Origin: Bin34 sp965219935
GTDB taxonomy: Bacteria > Chloroflexota > Anaerolineae > Caldilineales > Caldilineaceae
Length of the DNA: 64,000 nt
Assembly: GCA_965219935.1 (NCBI GenBank)
Contig: CBDCOU010000003.1
Span: 4,792,628-4,856,627 of the forward strand
Reading direction: 5' to 3'
Shown: piece after piece, positions 44,390 through 52,104 of the stretch
Layout of the letters: each line of letters opens with the position of its first letter
Position numbering within the stretch: the stretch's first letter is position 1
The notes under the pieces: model-generated
What the model was told of the DNA's origin: nothing
Database searches by the model: none
What the model saw: only the letters and a program-made list of their open reading frames with translations
Position numbers and translations under genes: made by a program

Positions 44390-45325
44390 ATGGCCACAGC
44401 CCAACGCTCTGTGCCTGCCGCACGCGGCGTGCTGCAGTTCTCCATCCACGACCGGTTGTGGAAGTGGCTGCTGCTGCTGCCGTCCCTCCTGATGACCACG
44501 GTGCTGTTCATCGCACCCGTGGTCTGGACGCTGTACGCGGCGTTCACCGATCTGCATCTGTTCCGGGTCGGGGTGGAGACCGAATGGGTGGGCCTGTACA
44601 ACTTCCAGAAGCTGCTGGGCAACTCTTCGTTTTGGCGCACCGCCAGGAACACCGTGGTGTTCATGCTGGGCGTGGTCCCGATGCAGTTCCTGATCGGCAT
44701 GGTGCTGGCGGTCTGTCTGGACAACGTCACGCGGGGCCTGAAACTGTTCCGCACCTGGTTCCTGATGCCGCTGATGGTCAGTCCGGTGGTGGTCGCCTTT
44801 GTAATCGGGCGCATGTTGTTCCAGGAGGATATTGGGCCAATCAATTCCCTGCTCCGCTGGCTGGGGTTTGAGGGCGTCCCGTGGCTGACCCACCCCAACT
44901 GGGCCATGTTCACCATCATGGTGATCGATGTCTGGCAGTGGAGCTCCTTCATGATCCTGATGCTGATGGCGGGGCTTCAGGGGGTACCCTACGATCTGCG
45001 CGAGGCGGCCTCCATCGACGGCGCCTCGTTCTGGCAGACCTTCTTCCGCATCACGCTGCCCCTGGTGATGCCCATCGCGGCCACAGCGCTGTTGATTCGG
45101 ATCATCGATGCATTCAAGGTGGTGGACATCATCATGGTCCTGACCGGAGGCGGTCCCGGTCAGGCGACCGAGTCCGTGACACTGGCCATCTACCGGGCCG
45201 GGGTCAAGGGCGGCGACTTGGCGTTCGGCAGCAGCCAGGCCTACTTCCTACTGTTGGTGATGGTGGTGTTCGGGGGCGCGTTCCTGGCCTTGACGCGACG
45301 CACGATGTCCCAGACCAAGGATTGA
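44390..45325 (+). CDS. sugar ABC transporter permease (MalF/UgpA type)
   Basis: The 311-residue inner-membrane protein has six predicted helices, beginning LLLLPSLLMTTVLFIAPVVW. The cytoplasmic coupling (EAA) loop is EAASIDGASFWQTFFRITLP. It forms the transport channel with the second permease at 45357 and receives ligand from the lipoprotein at 42755. It is 31 bp upstream of the second permease gene, in one operon. Confidence 0.92.
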   Translation: MATAQRSVPAARGVLQFSIHDRLWKWLLLLPSLLMTTVLFIAPVVWTLYAAFTDLHLFRVGVETEWVGLYNFQKLLGNSSFWRTARNTVVFMLGVVPMQFLIGMVLAVCLDNVTRGLKLFRTWFLMPLMVSPVVVAFVIGRMLFQEDIGPINSLLRWLGFEGVPWLTHPNWAMFTIMVIDVWQWSSFMILMLMAGLQGVPYDLREAASIDGASFWQTFFRITLPLVMPIAATALLIRIIDAFKVVDIIMVLTGGGPGQATESVTLAIYRAGVKGGDLAFGSSQAYFLLLVMVVFGGAFLALTRRTMSQTKD

Positions 45326-45356
45326 GTTGGATGTCGGAGCGCAGCGAGGCCGGACC

Positions 45357-46211
45357 ATGAAGGTATCCACACAGCGACGGTTCATCCGCGGTGTGTGCTA
45401 CGGGATCCTGATCCTGTGGTCGTTGACGTTGGTCTTCCCGATGTACTGGGTTGTGATCACGTCGTTCAAGAATCCGGTGGACATGTCCATCAAGGCGACC
45501 TACCTGCCCTTCCTGGACTTCGAACCGGGATTGCACGCCTGGCGCTATCTGTTTGTTGAACGCCTGGGCTGGTTCATGCAGCCCTTTTCCAACAGCATGA
45601 TTGTGGCGTTCGTCTCGTCGTCCATCGCCCTGGTGGTCGGTTCAATGGCAGGCTATGCCCTGGCCCGTTTCGACTTCAACGGCAAGAACAACTCCATCGT
45701 GCTCGGGTTCATGGCGCAACGGATGTTTCCCGGCGCCCTGTTCATGCTGGCCTTCCTGGTGATGTTCCGGGAACTGAGGCTGCTGGACACCAAGACGGCG
45801 CTGGTGATCGTCTATGCCGCCGGTGCCATCCCGTTCATCGTGTGGGTGATGCGGGACTTCTTCGAAGGCCTGCCGGTCGAAATCGAGGAGAGTGCCCTGA
45901 TCGACGGTGCCAATCGCCTGGTGGTCATCTTTCGCATCGCCATGCCCCTGGCGGCACCGGGCCTCGTAGCCGTATTCGTGCTGTCCCTGATTGGGGCCTG
46001 GAACGAGTACATCGTGGCCCTGACCCTGACCTTCCGGGACTCGATCACCATCCCGCTGTTCATGGGGATGCAGGTGAGTCAGACCGGCTACACCGAGTGG
46101 TGGAACATGAGTGCGATTTCGTTGGTGAGCGTGATACCCGTGGTCACGGCGGGCATGGCCCTGGAGAAGTACATCACCAGTGGCCTGACATTTGGGGCCT
46201 TGAAGGGGTAG
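45357..46211 (+). CDS. sugar ABC transporter permease (MalG/UgpE type)
   Basis: The 284-residue membrane protein starts MKVSTQRRFIRGVCYG at the ATG at 45357; an in-frame TTG at 45327 is less likely. The EAA-type loop is EESALIDGANRLVVIFRIAM, and GAWNEYIVALTLT is the conserved helix near the C-terminus. It pairs with the upstream permease. No ATPase gene follows; instead a gap and an IS630 relic come next. Confidence 0.92.
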   Translation: MKVSTQRRFIRGVCYGILILWSLTLVFPMYWVVITSFKNPVDMSIKATYLPFLDFEPGLHAWRYLFVERLGWFMQPFSNSMIVAFVSSSIALVVGSMAGYALARFDFNGKNNSIVLGFMAQRMFPGALFMLAFLVMFRELRLLDTKTALVIVYAAGAIPFIVWVMRDFFEGLPVEIEESALIDGANRLVVIFRIAMPLAAPGLVAVFVLSLIGAWNEYIVALTLTFRDSITIPLFMGMQVSQTGYTEWWNMSAISLVSVIPVVTAGMALEKYITSGLTFGALKG

Positions 46212-46419
46212 CCGTAGTTTTAACTGCACGAACTCACCATGGTTGAGTTGGTTTGAGTACTGCCATTCATACCGGTCTCCCGAACCCATGAAAATCTCAA
46301 CTTTCTGTGGAAAGCGGAAGCGGATCGTCTGACTGGTTGACGCTTCACCGACCGTGCGGGTCGGACATTCGGTCCGTCTTACGAAGTCTTCGCGTCGGCG
46401 ACGCCCGACTTGGCCGCCG

Positions 46420-46978
46420 TTAGTGGATGCGGCCGGTGTCCAGGTCCAGGGCGGCCCGTAGGGAGAGGGTGCCGTGACGGACGTAGTCATGGGTGCGAGT
46501 GGCGGGGTAGCCGTTGGTCGCGGGCCAGGGCCTGCATCCGGGGCTTCTCGTCGAAGCACAGTCTCACGACGTCAGGGTCCTTTTTAGGGTAGACCGCGAT
46601 CACGTCGTGCATCTTGGCCTCGAACTGCGGGTCGTCCGACAACTTGAAGGTGCGCACGCGGTGGGGCTGGAGCCCGGCCGCCGACCACCAGCGGCTCAGC
46701 TGGGCGGTCGAGATGCCGGTTTCCCGGGCCATCAGGCTCAGGCTCCAGCGGGTGTGGCCGTCGGGCGGGTCCGCCTGCAGCCGCTTCCACATGGCCTCCC
46801 GGTCGCGTCCGTGCAGGTCGGCGGCCGACCGCGGCGGCGCCAGCGTCTGCCCGGCTGCCAGGCCCAGCAGCAAGCGGGCGCGCTGCACCTAGTGGTGGGG
46901 CAGGGACTGCGACCGCGCCCAGCGCTCCAAGGTCGGGCGGTCCGTCGCCTGCAAGGTCAAGCCGCGGGTCCGTGCCAT
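46420..46978 (-). pseudogene. IS630-family transposase pseudogene
   Basis: The minus strand starts MARTRGLTLQATDRPTLERW, then hits an in-frame TAG after QSLPHH (46889-46891). It continues in frame with RARLLLGLAAGQTLAPPRSA, WSLSLMARETGISTAQLSRW (helix-turn-helix) and VVRLCFDEKPRMQALAR (the DDE Asp). A frameshift follows, and THDYVRHGTLSLRAALDLDT continues in another frame to a TAA at 46420. This is the N-terminal two thirds of an IS630 transposase. It is inactivated by a nonsense codon, a frameshift and loss of the C-terminus. Confidence 0.82.
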
Positions 46979-47246
46979 GATCGCCTGCTGATGTCTGTGG
47001 GGGGTCCACCCCGTCCCTGTTTTAGCCACATCACTTCCGTAAGCGCTGGGTGCGCAGACAGCGGATAGGCGAGCGACTGCTCGCCGCAATGCATGGCCAT
47101 CGGACGCACAACCTGCAGGTCGCCCACAAACCCATCAAAAACCTGCGGACGCGACAGACATATTCACAAATACCGTCCCGATGGCCGACAACCCGAACCG
47201 GGATCGGAGTACAATCGAACTCCGGATACGCAGCAGGAGGACGCGC

Positions 47247-48425
47247 ATGGTCACAGCCGCAAGGGAAGCCAGGCGACCGGCCACCGGACCCGCACAGCCG
47301 GCCCCGCAATGGGACTGGCAAGTGGCACCGCGGCACGGCGACACCGATGCGGTCACGGCGCGCGCGGCCCGGGAACGGCGCATTGCGTGGCGGCTGGCCC
47401 ATCCCGAGGCCTGGCGGGAAGAACTCGCGCAATTGGCGTACTTCGATCCCGCCTACACCTACGACGAGGGCCACGAGTACTGGTGGGATCGAACCACCGA
47501 TCCACACCTGAGCACGGACATTCGCCACTGGATTCTGGACGAGGACGGTTTCGTAAGTCCCCAGCACTACAGACACACACCCCTCCTTGTGGCCATGCTC
47601 TTCGTACTCCGTGCCCTGTTCGGCAACCGCGTGGAGCGGGAAGCGGAGGTCCACTTCGATTCGGCCTTCGGGGCCCGTGCCGGCATGTACACCGAGAATG
47701 GGCATCCGGTTTCGCAGGTAGAGCCGGATTTGGTGGTGCTGCCGCGGGAACTGCTGCTGCCGGCAGACGCGGAACGGAGCCGGGAAGGACGCACGATGCG
47801 GCTCGACCGGGGCCACCCGATCCCGGAACTGGTGGTGGAAATCCTGTCCCCCACCACCAGAACCAAGGATGTGAGGGGAAAGCTGCACCTGTATGCCGAC
47901 CTGGGCATTGCCGAGTACCTGACCTGCGATCCCGGCGGCGAACCCGAACCCGATGTCCCCGCGGAACTTCGGTTCTTCCGCCTGCAGCCGGATGGCCGCT
48001 ACGCGCAGGACGAGGACGCGCCGGCCTACTTCAGCACCGTGTGCGACACGCACGTGCGCCTATGGCAGCCCGACACGCGGCGGCCGCCGCGCTTCCAATG
48101 GTGGGATGCGGGACAGGACCGTTGGCGCGATCGGGAGGCCGACGCGGAATTCGAGCTGCGGGAAAGAGAAGCCGCCGGCGAAGCGCGGGGAGAAGCGATC
48201 GGCGAAATGAGGAACGCGCTTAAAACGCTGCACGGCCTGCTGGACGGCGTGCTCCCGCCGGCGCAACGGAACCGCATCGCTGAGAACTGGCAGCGCCACG
48301 GACTGCCCGCCGATGCGGTTCCGCGCCTGCTGGCCGTGCGCGCCGCTCCGTCCACCTGGCACGATCTGCTCGAACCCGACACCCGCGGCGACCGCGACGA
48401 TTACCCGCCGCCCGGGAACTGGTAG
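47247..48425 (+). CDS. Uma2-family PD-(D/E)XK endonuclease-like protein (DUF820)
   Basis: The start ATG at 47247 has AGGAGG seven bases upstream; an ATG at 47181 lacks this. The 392-residue protein shows VEPDLVVLPRELLLP, ELVVEILSPTTRTKD and KLHLYADLGIAEYL, the D...E-x-x-S..K core of Uma2/DUF820, a PD-(D/E)XK fold common in multicopy genes of cyanobacteria and Chloroflexota. It is about twice the usual length. It has an N-terminal charged extension (1-80) and a C-terminal helical tail with REREAAGEARGEAIGEMRNA. The function of the family is poorly known; nuclease activity is inferred. Confidence 0.85.
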   Translation: MVTAAREARRPATGPAQPAPQWDWQVAPRHGDTDAVTARAARERRIAWRLAHPEAWREELAQLAYFDPAYTYDEGHEYWWDRTTDPHLSTDIRHWILDEDGFVSPQHYRHTPLLVAMLFVLRALFGNRVEREAEVHFDSAFGARAGMYTENGHPVSQVEPDLVVLPRELLLPADAERSREGRTMRLDRGHPIPELVVEILSPTTRTKDVRGKLHLYADLGIAEYLTCDPGGEPEPDVPAELRFFRLQPDGRYAQDEDAPAYFSTVCDTHVRLWQPDTRRPPRFQWWDAGQDRWRDREADAEFELREREAAGEARGEAIGEMRNALKTLHGLLDGVLPPAQRNRIAENWQRHGLPADAVPRLLAVRAAPSTWHDLLEPDTRGDRDDYPPPGNW

Positions 48426-48552
48426 ATCAGAGGTTGTGTCCACAGCCGTTAGTATGTTAGCCAGCGGCTACTGACAGGGCGTGACAGACCGTCCTTCAAT
48501 CTAGACTAGATCCGGTCAGCCGAGACCGTGCAGCAGCTTGCGGCGGCCAACC

Positions 48553-49410
48553 CTAGGCCCCGCACTGAAAATCGGACTTGCCGACCGTCCAAGGATCGAA
48601 GTCGGCTTGAGCAGCACAGAGATCGAACAACCTTCCCACGTCCTGTCGCACGTTTTTCAGCAGTTCATCGGCTCCCACGTCCAAGCCCGGGGTGCCATAG
48701 ACATCCCCGCCGGCAAAGGTTGAAAGCGCGCCCAGATTGGAGCGGAGCGAGATGTCGGGCACGTACTTCCGCGCCTCTGCCGGCAGCTTGTCCAAGGGGT
48801 GTATATGCGGGTAGCGGCGACCAAAGGCTGCGATCACAGCTTTAAGGCCGTGTTCCAGCGCGCCCTGGGCGTTTTCCCCAACGCTGACCTCCCATTCCTC
48901 GGGTCGGGCGTATTGATCCGGATTTGTATTGAATAGAATTTCCAATGTGGTGAGATGTCGCCTGGCATGGAGAATCCGCTCCATCGATTCGCGGCGGCGG
49001 TGTTCCGGAAGGCTTGGTTCACCAGTTTCGGATGGTGGTCGGTAGCGGAACCCCATGGGCGTTAACCCCTCTCTGGCCGCCTGGGCGGCCACGTGGTTGA
49101 TGCCATGCTGCATGAAGTCGAAATGATCGGCTGCTAGCGGCACGATGTCGATGCTGACAAGTCGGTCGTACTCGACCTCACTGGCACGCTGTGCCGCTTG
49201 GCGACAGGGAGGGACGACATCACCGCTTGACCGGCACGACTCGTATACCACCAGCAGATCAAGGTCGGAATCCGACCGGTAGTCGCCGCGCGCCCTGGAG
49301 CCGAACAGGATCACCTGTTCAACACCATCGACCTGTGCGACTTTCTGTGCCACCCGGCAGGCGTGGTTGTCGTGTTCGATGGAGGGAGCGGTGATCGGTA
49401 AAACATTCAT
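48553..49410 (-). CDS. fused MNT nucleotidyltransferase-HEPN protein (second copy)
   Basis: The 285-residue protein has an N-terminal minimal nucleotidyltransferase with VILFGSRARGDYRSDSDLDL (G-S-x3-G, S-D-x-D) and a catalytic-site strand SIDIVPL. From about residue 150 a HEPN-like helical domain follows (AQGALEHGLKAVIAAFGRRY, ADELLKNVRQDVGRLFDL). Shared architecture and the AREGLTPMG linker link it to the fused protein at 40282-41403, but it lacks that protein's acidic C-terminal third. The putative role is as a self-contained toxin-antitoxin-like or defence RNase regulated by nucleotidylation, inferred from MntA/HepT. Confidence 0.75.
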   Translation of the reverse strand: MNVLPITAPSIEHDNHACRVAQKVAQVDGVEQVILFGSRARGDYRSDSDLDLLVVYESCRSSGDVVPPCRQAAQRASEVEYDRLVSIDIVPLAADHFDFMQHGINHVAAQAAREGLTPMGFRYRPPSETGEPSLPEHRRRESMERILHARRHLTTLEILFNTNPDQYARPEEWEVSVGENAQGALEHGLKAVIAAFGRRYPHIHPLDKLPAEARKYVPDISLRSNLGALSTFAGGDVYGTPGLDVGADELLKNVRQDVGRLFDLCAAQADFDPWTVGKSDFQCGA

Positions 49411-49549
49411 GCACTCATTGTAGTCTCGGGCAGGTCGGCTCCGTCCCGATCATCCCCGTCCCGGCTCAGGACACACCGCAGCTTGCACCGGGCATGATCG
49501 TGCCATCCGTGGTACACGTTATGTCTCCTGCGGAACATGTGCAGGATGT

Positions 49550-49796
49550 GGTGTGCTTCCAATAGGCCAGGTCCCGCGGGGCGTCTGCATGGCGATTATG
49601 TGTCCATGCTGCATACAGTGCGGCCTTCCCAATACCGGGTTCGACGTCGCTGGCACGGCACGGCTCGAAGCCCAGCCCGGTAAACACCTCCACCAGACTG
49701 TCAATGCTGTTCGACCGCGTCGCGTGGGCAGGCCGATAGTACGGTTCGAGGTGGTCCCACCACCTGTTGGTGTTGCCGGCTGCGAACGCGTTGTTC
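49550..49796 (-). pseudogene. broken DUF7689-like fragment
   Basis: The minus strand reads NNAFAAGNTNRWWDHLEPYY, then ATRSNSIDSLVEVFTGLGFE and VEPGIGKAALYA, and after a frameshift MQTPRGTWPIGS. This follows the intact protein at 54446-54913 (NCIAFAAGDTSRWW, VEPGFEKVVLYE, VQTPRGAWRSK). The 5' end is cut exactly at the stop codon of the neighbouring dehydrogenase, and the 3' end is lost. It is a fossil paralogue in the same orientation. Confidence 0.75.
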
Positions 49797-50841
49797 AGTC
49801 GACGCTGAACGGTGGCGTCCAGTCCGGAGCGGGTTTCAGGTCGGCCCTCGGGGTGACGCCCGGGTTGAAGACATGCGGCGGGAGAAAGCCCCGCAGTACG
49901 TTCGAAACGGCCTGGCCCACGGTGTGCCGGCCCTCGAGGTGGGAGTGAACGGACCCGCCCGCGGTATGCGGTGTCAGGGTGACCTGCTCCATGGAGCGGA
50001 AGGGATGGTCTGCCGGCATTGGTTCCGTCTCGAAGACATCGAGGGCGGCACCCGCGATGCGGTCCTCCTGCAGCGCCCTGATCAGGTCCGCTTCGTTGAT
50101 GACACCGCCGCGGCTGGTGTTGATGAGATAGGAGGTCCGCTTCAACTGCTTGAGTTCGTCCCAGCCGACGATGCCTTGCGTGGCCGGCGACAGCGGCACG
50201 TGCACGGATACATAGTCACAGACCTGCAGAATCGACGAAAGGTCCCATAGTTCGACCCCCAGCGCCGCCGCGTCCTCGGGACTGGCCCAGGGATCGTGGG
50301 CCACAACCCGGCCCATGGCGGGCCGCATGCGCTTTGCCACTTCCTTGCCGATGCGGCCGAACCCGATCAGGCCCAGGGTTTGCTGGTTCATGCGGTGCAC
50401 AGGGCGCATGCGGGGCCGAATCTCGTCCCATTGGCCCTGATGCATTGCGCGATCGCACAAGGCGACCTGCCGTGCTACCCCGTAGATGAGGGCGGCCGTC
50501 TGATCCGCCACCTCATGCACGCAGAAGACGGCCAGATTGGAGACGATGATGTTGTGGCGCGTGGCGGCCTCGGGGTCCACGCTGTCCATGCCAATTCCGT
50601 AGCGCTGCACCAACAGACACTTTTCAAGGCCGGCAAACACCGTCTCGTTGAAGGGCGTGTACTGGCCGGTGAACAGGACCACGTCGGCATCGTGTGCCAC
50701 CGCCAGGATTTCCTGTTCGGTGCGGGCCGGCGGATCCACAATCACCAGGTCGATGTCCAAACCGTCCCAGTAGGTGCGTTCGATCGCCAACGGATCGTCG
50801 GACTTGCGCCAGGGATCGACATACACAACTTTCCAGGTCAT
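49795..50841 (-). CDS. D-isomer-specific 2-hydroxyacid dehydrogenase
   Basis: The 348-residue NAD-dependent enzyme has VQRYGIGMDSVD, the NAD loop LGLIGFGRIGKEVAKRM, INTSRGGVINEADLI with the substrate Arg, GAALDVFETEPMP with the catalytic Glu, and LTPHTAGGS with the catalytic His. It is distant from the paralogue at 31317-32306. It lies downstream of the selenoprotein-candidate gene on the same strand, separated by a stem-loop at 50877-50896. The substrate is probably a D-2-hydroxyacid or glyoxylate; not determined. Confidence 0.88.
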   Translation of the reverse strand: MTWKVVYVDPWRKSDDPLAIERTYWDGLDIDLVIVDPPARTEQEILAVAHDADVVLFTGQYTPFNETVFAGLEKCLLVQRYGIGMDSVDPEAATRHNIIVSNLAVFCVHEVADQTAALIYGVARQVALCDRAMHQGQWDEIRPRMRPVHRMNQQTLGLIGFGRIGKEVAKRMRPAMGRVVAHDPWASPEDAAALGVELWDLSSILQVCDYVSVHVPLSPATQGIVGWDELKQLKRTSYLINTSRGGVINEADLIRALQEDRIAGAALDVFETEPMPADHPFRSMEQVTLTPHTAGGSVHSHLEGRHTVGQAVSNVLRGFLPPHVFNPGVTPRADLKPAPDWTPPFSVD

Positions 50842-50876
50842 GGCAACACCAAATTGGATGGGTTAATGCAGGAGAC

Positions 50877-50896
50877 GGCCTCCCGTCGGGGAGGCC
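50877..50896 (-). terminator. 8-bp stem with tetraloop after the selenoprotein-candidate gene
   Basis: GGCCTCCC (50877-50884) pairs with GGGAGGCC (50889-50896) around GTCG. It starts 6 bp after the stop of the thioredoxin-like gene and precedes the dehydrogenase start. No U-run follows. Confidence 0.55.
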
Positions 50897-50901
50897 GGGC
50901 T

Positions 50902-51549
50902 TCAGGACGAGGGGTATTCCTCGGCAAGCAAACTTCGGATGGCGGCCTCGGTCTCCGCATACCTGCCTTCGCCGATGTGCCGGTAGCGAATGTGGCCCTG
51001 CTTGTCGATCAGGATCTTGGTGGGCCAATACCGGTTGCCAAAGGCGCGCCAGGTGGCGCCGTCGTTGTCAATGCAGACCGGGTACTCGATTTCCAGGTCC
51101 TTCACCGCCTGCTCCACATTGGCCAGATCCCGCTCGTAGTTGAATTCCGGATAGTGGTTGCCGATGATGACCAAGCCCTGGTCCGCGTACTTGGAGTTCC
51201 ATTCCCTCAACGAGGGAATCGTGCGCTTGCAGTTGATTCAGCCGAAGGTCCACATGTCGATCAGGACCACCTTGCCCTCCAGTTCAGCCAGGCGCAGCGG
51301 TCGATCGCTGTTGATCCAGACCGTGTTGGCGATTTCCGGTGCCGGTCCCAGGTCCGGAAGGTCGGATCGGTAAGCCGGCTGGTCCGGCTCTGGCGGAGAG
51401 GCGGAGTCGCCGGAAGGTTGCACGGTAACGGTTTCCGAACGGTCTTGGCTGCCGGAAGGCTCGGAATCGCCTGAGGGTTGCATGGGGGGCACCAAGCAGG
51501 CGGTCAGCACTGCCGGCAGGATCAACACCAGGAAGATCGACGTACGCAT
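50902..51549 (-). CDS. thioredoxin-like (TlpA-type) lipoprotein, probable selenoprotein with UxxC
   Basis: Two collinear, same-frame halves are separated by one TGA at 51238-51240. The first half is MRTSIFLVLILPAVLTAC, a lipoprotein signal with lipobox LTAC, then a Pro/Ser linker and LAELEGKVVLIDMWTFG. The second continues INCKRTIPSLREWNSKYADQ, then VIIGNHYPEF and WPTKILIDKQGHIRY. In this family the motif is WT[YF]GCINC, so the UGA stands exactly at the first active-site Cys, giving Sec104 in a 215-residue protein. Only 18 nt downstream is a perfect hairpin with a G in the first two loop bases, fitting a bacterial SECIS. If read as stop, the gene would be broken at its catalytic residue. The expected role is reductase or thiol exchange outside the membrane. 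selA/B/C are not in the window. Confidence 0.75.
51201..51219 (-). promoter_or_regulatory. SECIS-like hairpin downstream of the in-frame UGA
   Basis: On the coding strand ATTCCCT-CGTTG-AGGGAAT forms a perfect 7-bp stem with a 5-nt loop. It begins 18 nt after the UGA, and the apical loop starts 25 nt after it. The second loop base is G. Known bacterial SECIS elements have a stem-loop about 16-37 nt after UGA with a G in the first two loop positions. The hairpin lies within coding sequence, as bacterial SECIS elements do. Confidence 0.65.
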
Positions 51550-52104
51550 GGAAATCCTGTGTCAGTGTTGGGACCTGTTGCTGACCCAGGATGCTCAGGG
51601 CCGGCCAAGCTTGCAGTATACAGGCATCCGCACAGGACTACAGGGGGCCGCCGTGGCGGCACAGTTCTGCTCCGAACGTTGGACGGGATGCGGCTCAGCG
51701 TGAGGGCGCGCCGATGGCTCCAGGAACTTGAACGGCGTTTCGCTGACGTTCTGGAACGCGGAGTACCTCAGCCGCCGGATGAGAGTAAGTCTTGAGGCTT
51801 CGCAGGTCTGCCGACTGTCCTAGCCGAGGATCTGAAGCGGGGAACAATAGAACCTTGATGATCATGCACAGGCCCACGCCCAATGGATGCCCTGTGTGCT
51901 ACGCGATAACGGGCCCAAACCCGCCTGCGACGCGGTCATCGGGGATGGGATTTTACGATGGGGATGGCTGAGGAGCCGCGGCGCAGATTGGCTGAATTCC
52001 GCACCTGTGTCGCAAATGGCTGTTTGCGGGACAGGGTGCTTTAGCCCGGGCGAGCCCATGTACAATCCCGCAGGTACCTGCCTCGGCTTGGAAGGTACAC
52101 CGCC
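51550..52104. other. intergenic; only a tiny ORF candidate
   Basis: A plus-strand frame at 51688-51795 encodes 35 residues (MRLSVRARRWLQELERRFAD...) with a charged helical look, but nothing confirms expression. The rest up to the ATPase start shows no gene or RNA signature. Confidence 0.35.

Noticed and set aside
42767..44893. Minus-strand open frame of 708 codons
   Set aside because: Shadow of the ABC binding-protein and permease genes; His/Gln-rich low-complexity composition.
46889..46891. TAG inside the IS630 frame as a recoded (pyrrolysine) codon
   Set aside because: The element also has a frameshift and a missing C-terminus, so decay is the simpler reading.
50902..51549. Two separate genes (short lipoprotein and cytoplasmic thioredoxin fragment)
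   Set aside because: The halves are collinear, in one frame, and the break is exactly the catalytic Cys codon, followed by a SECIS-like hairpin.
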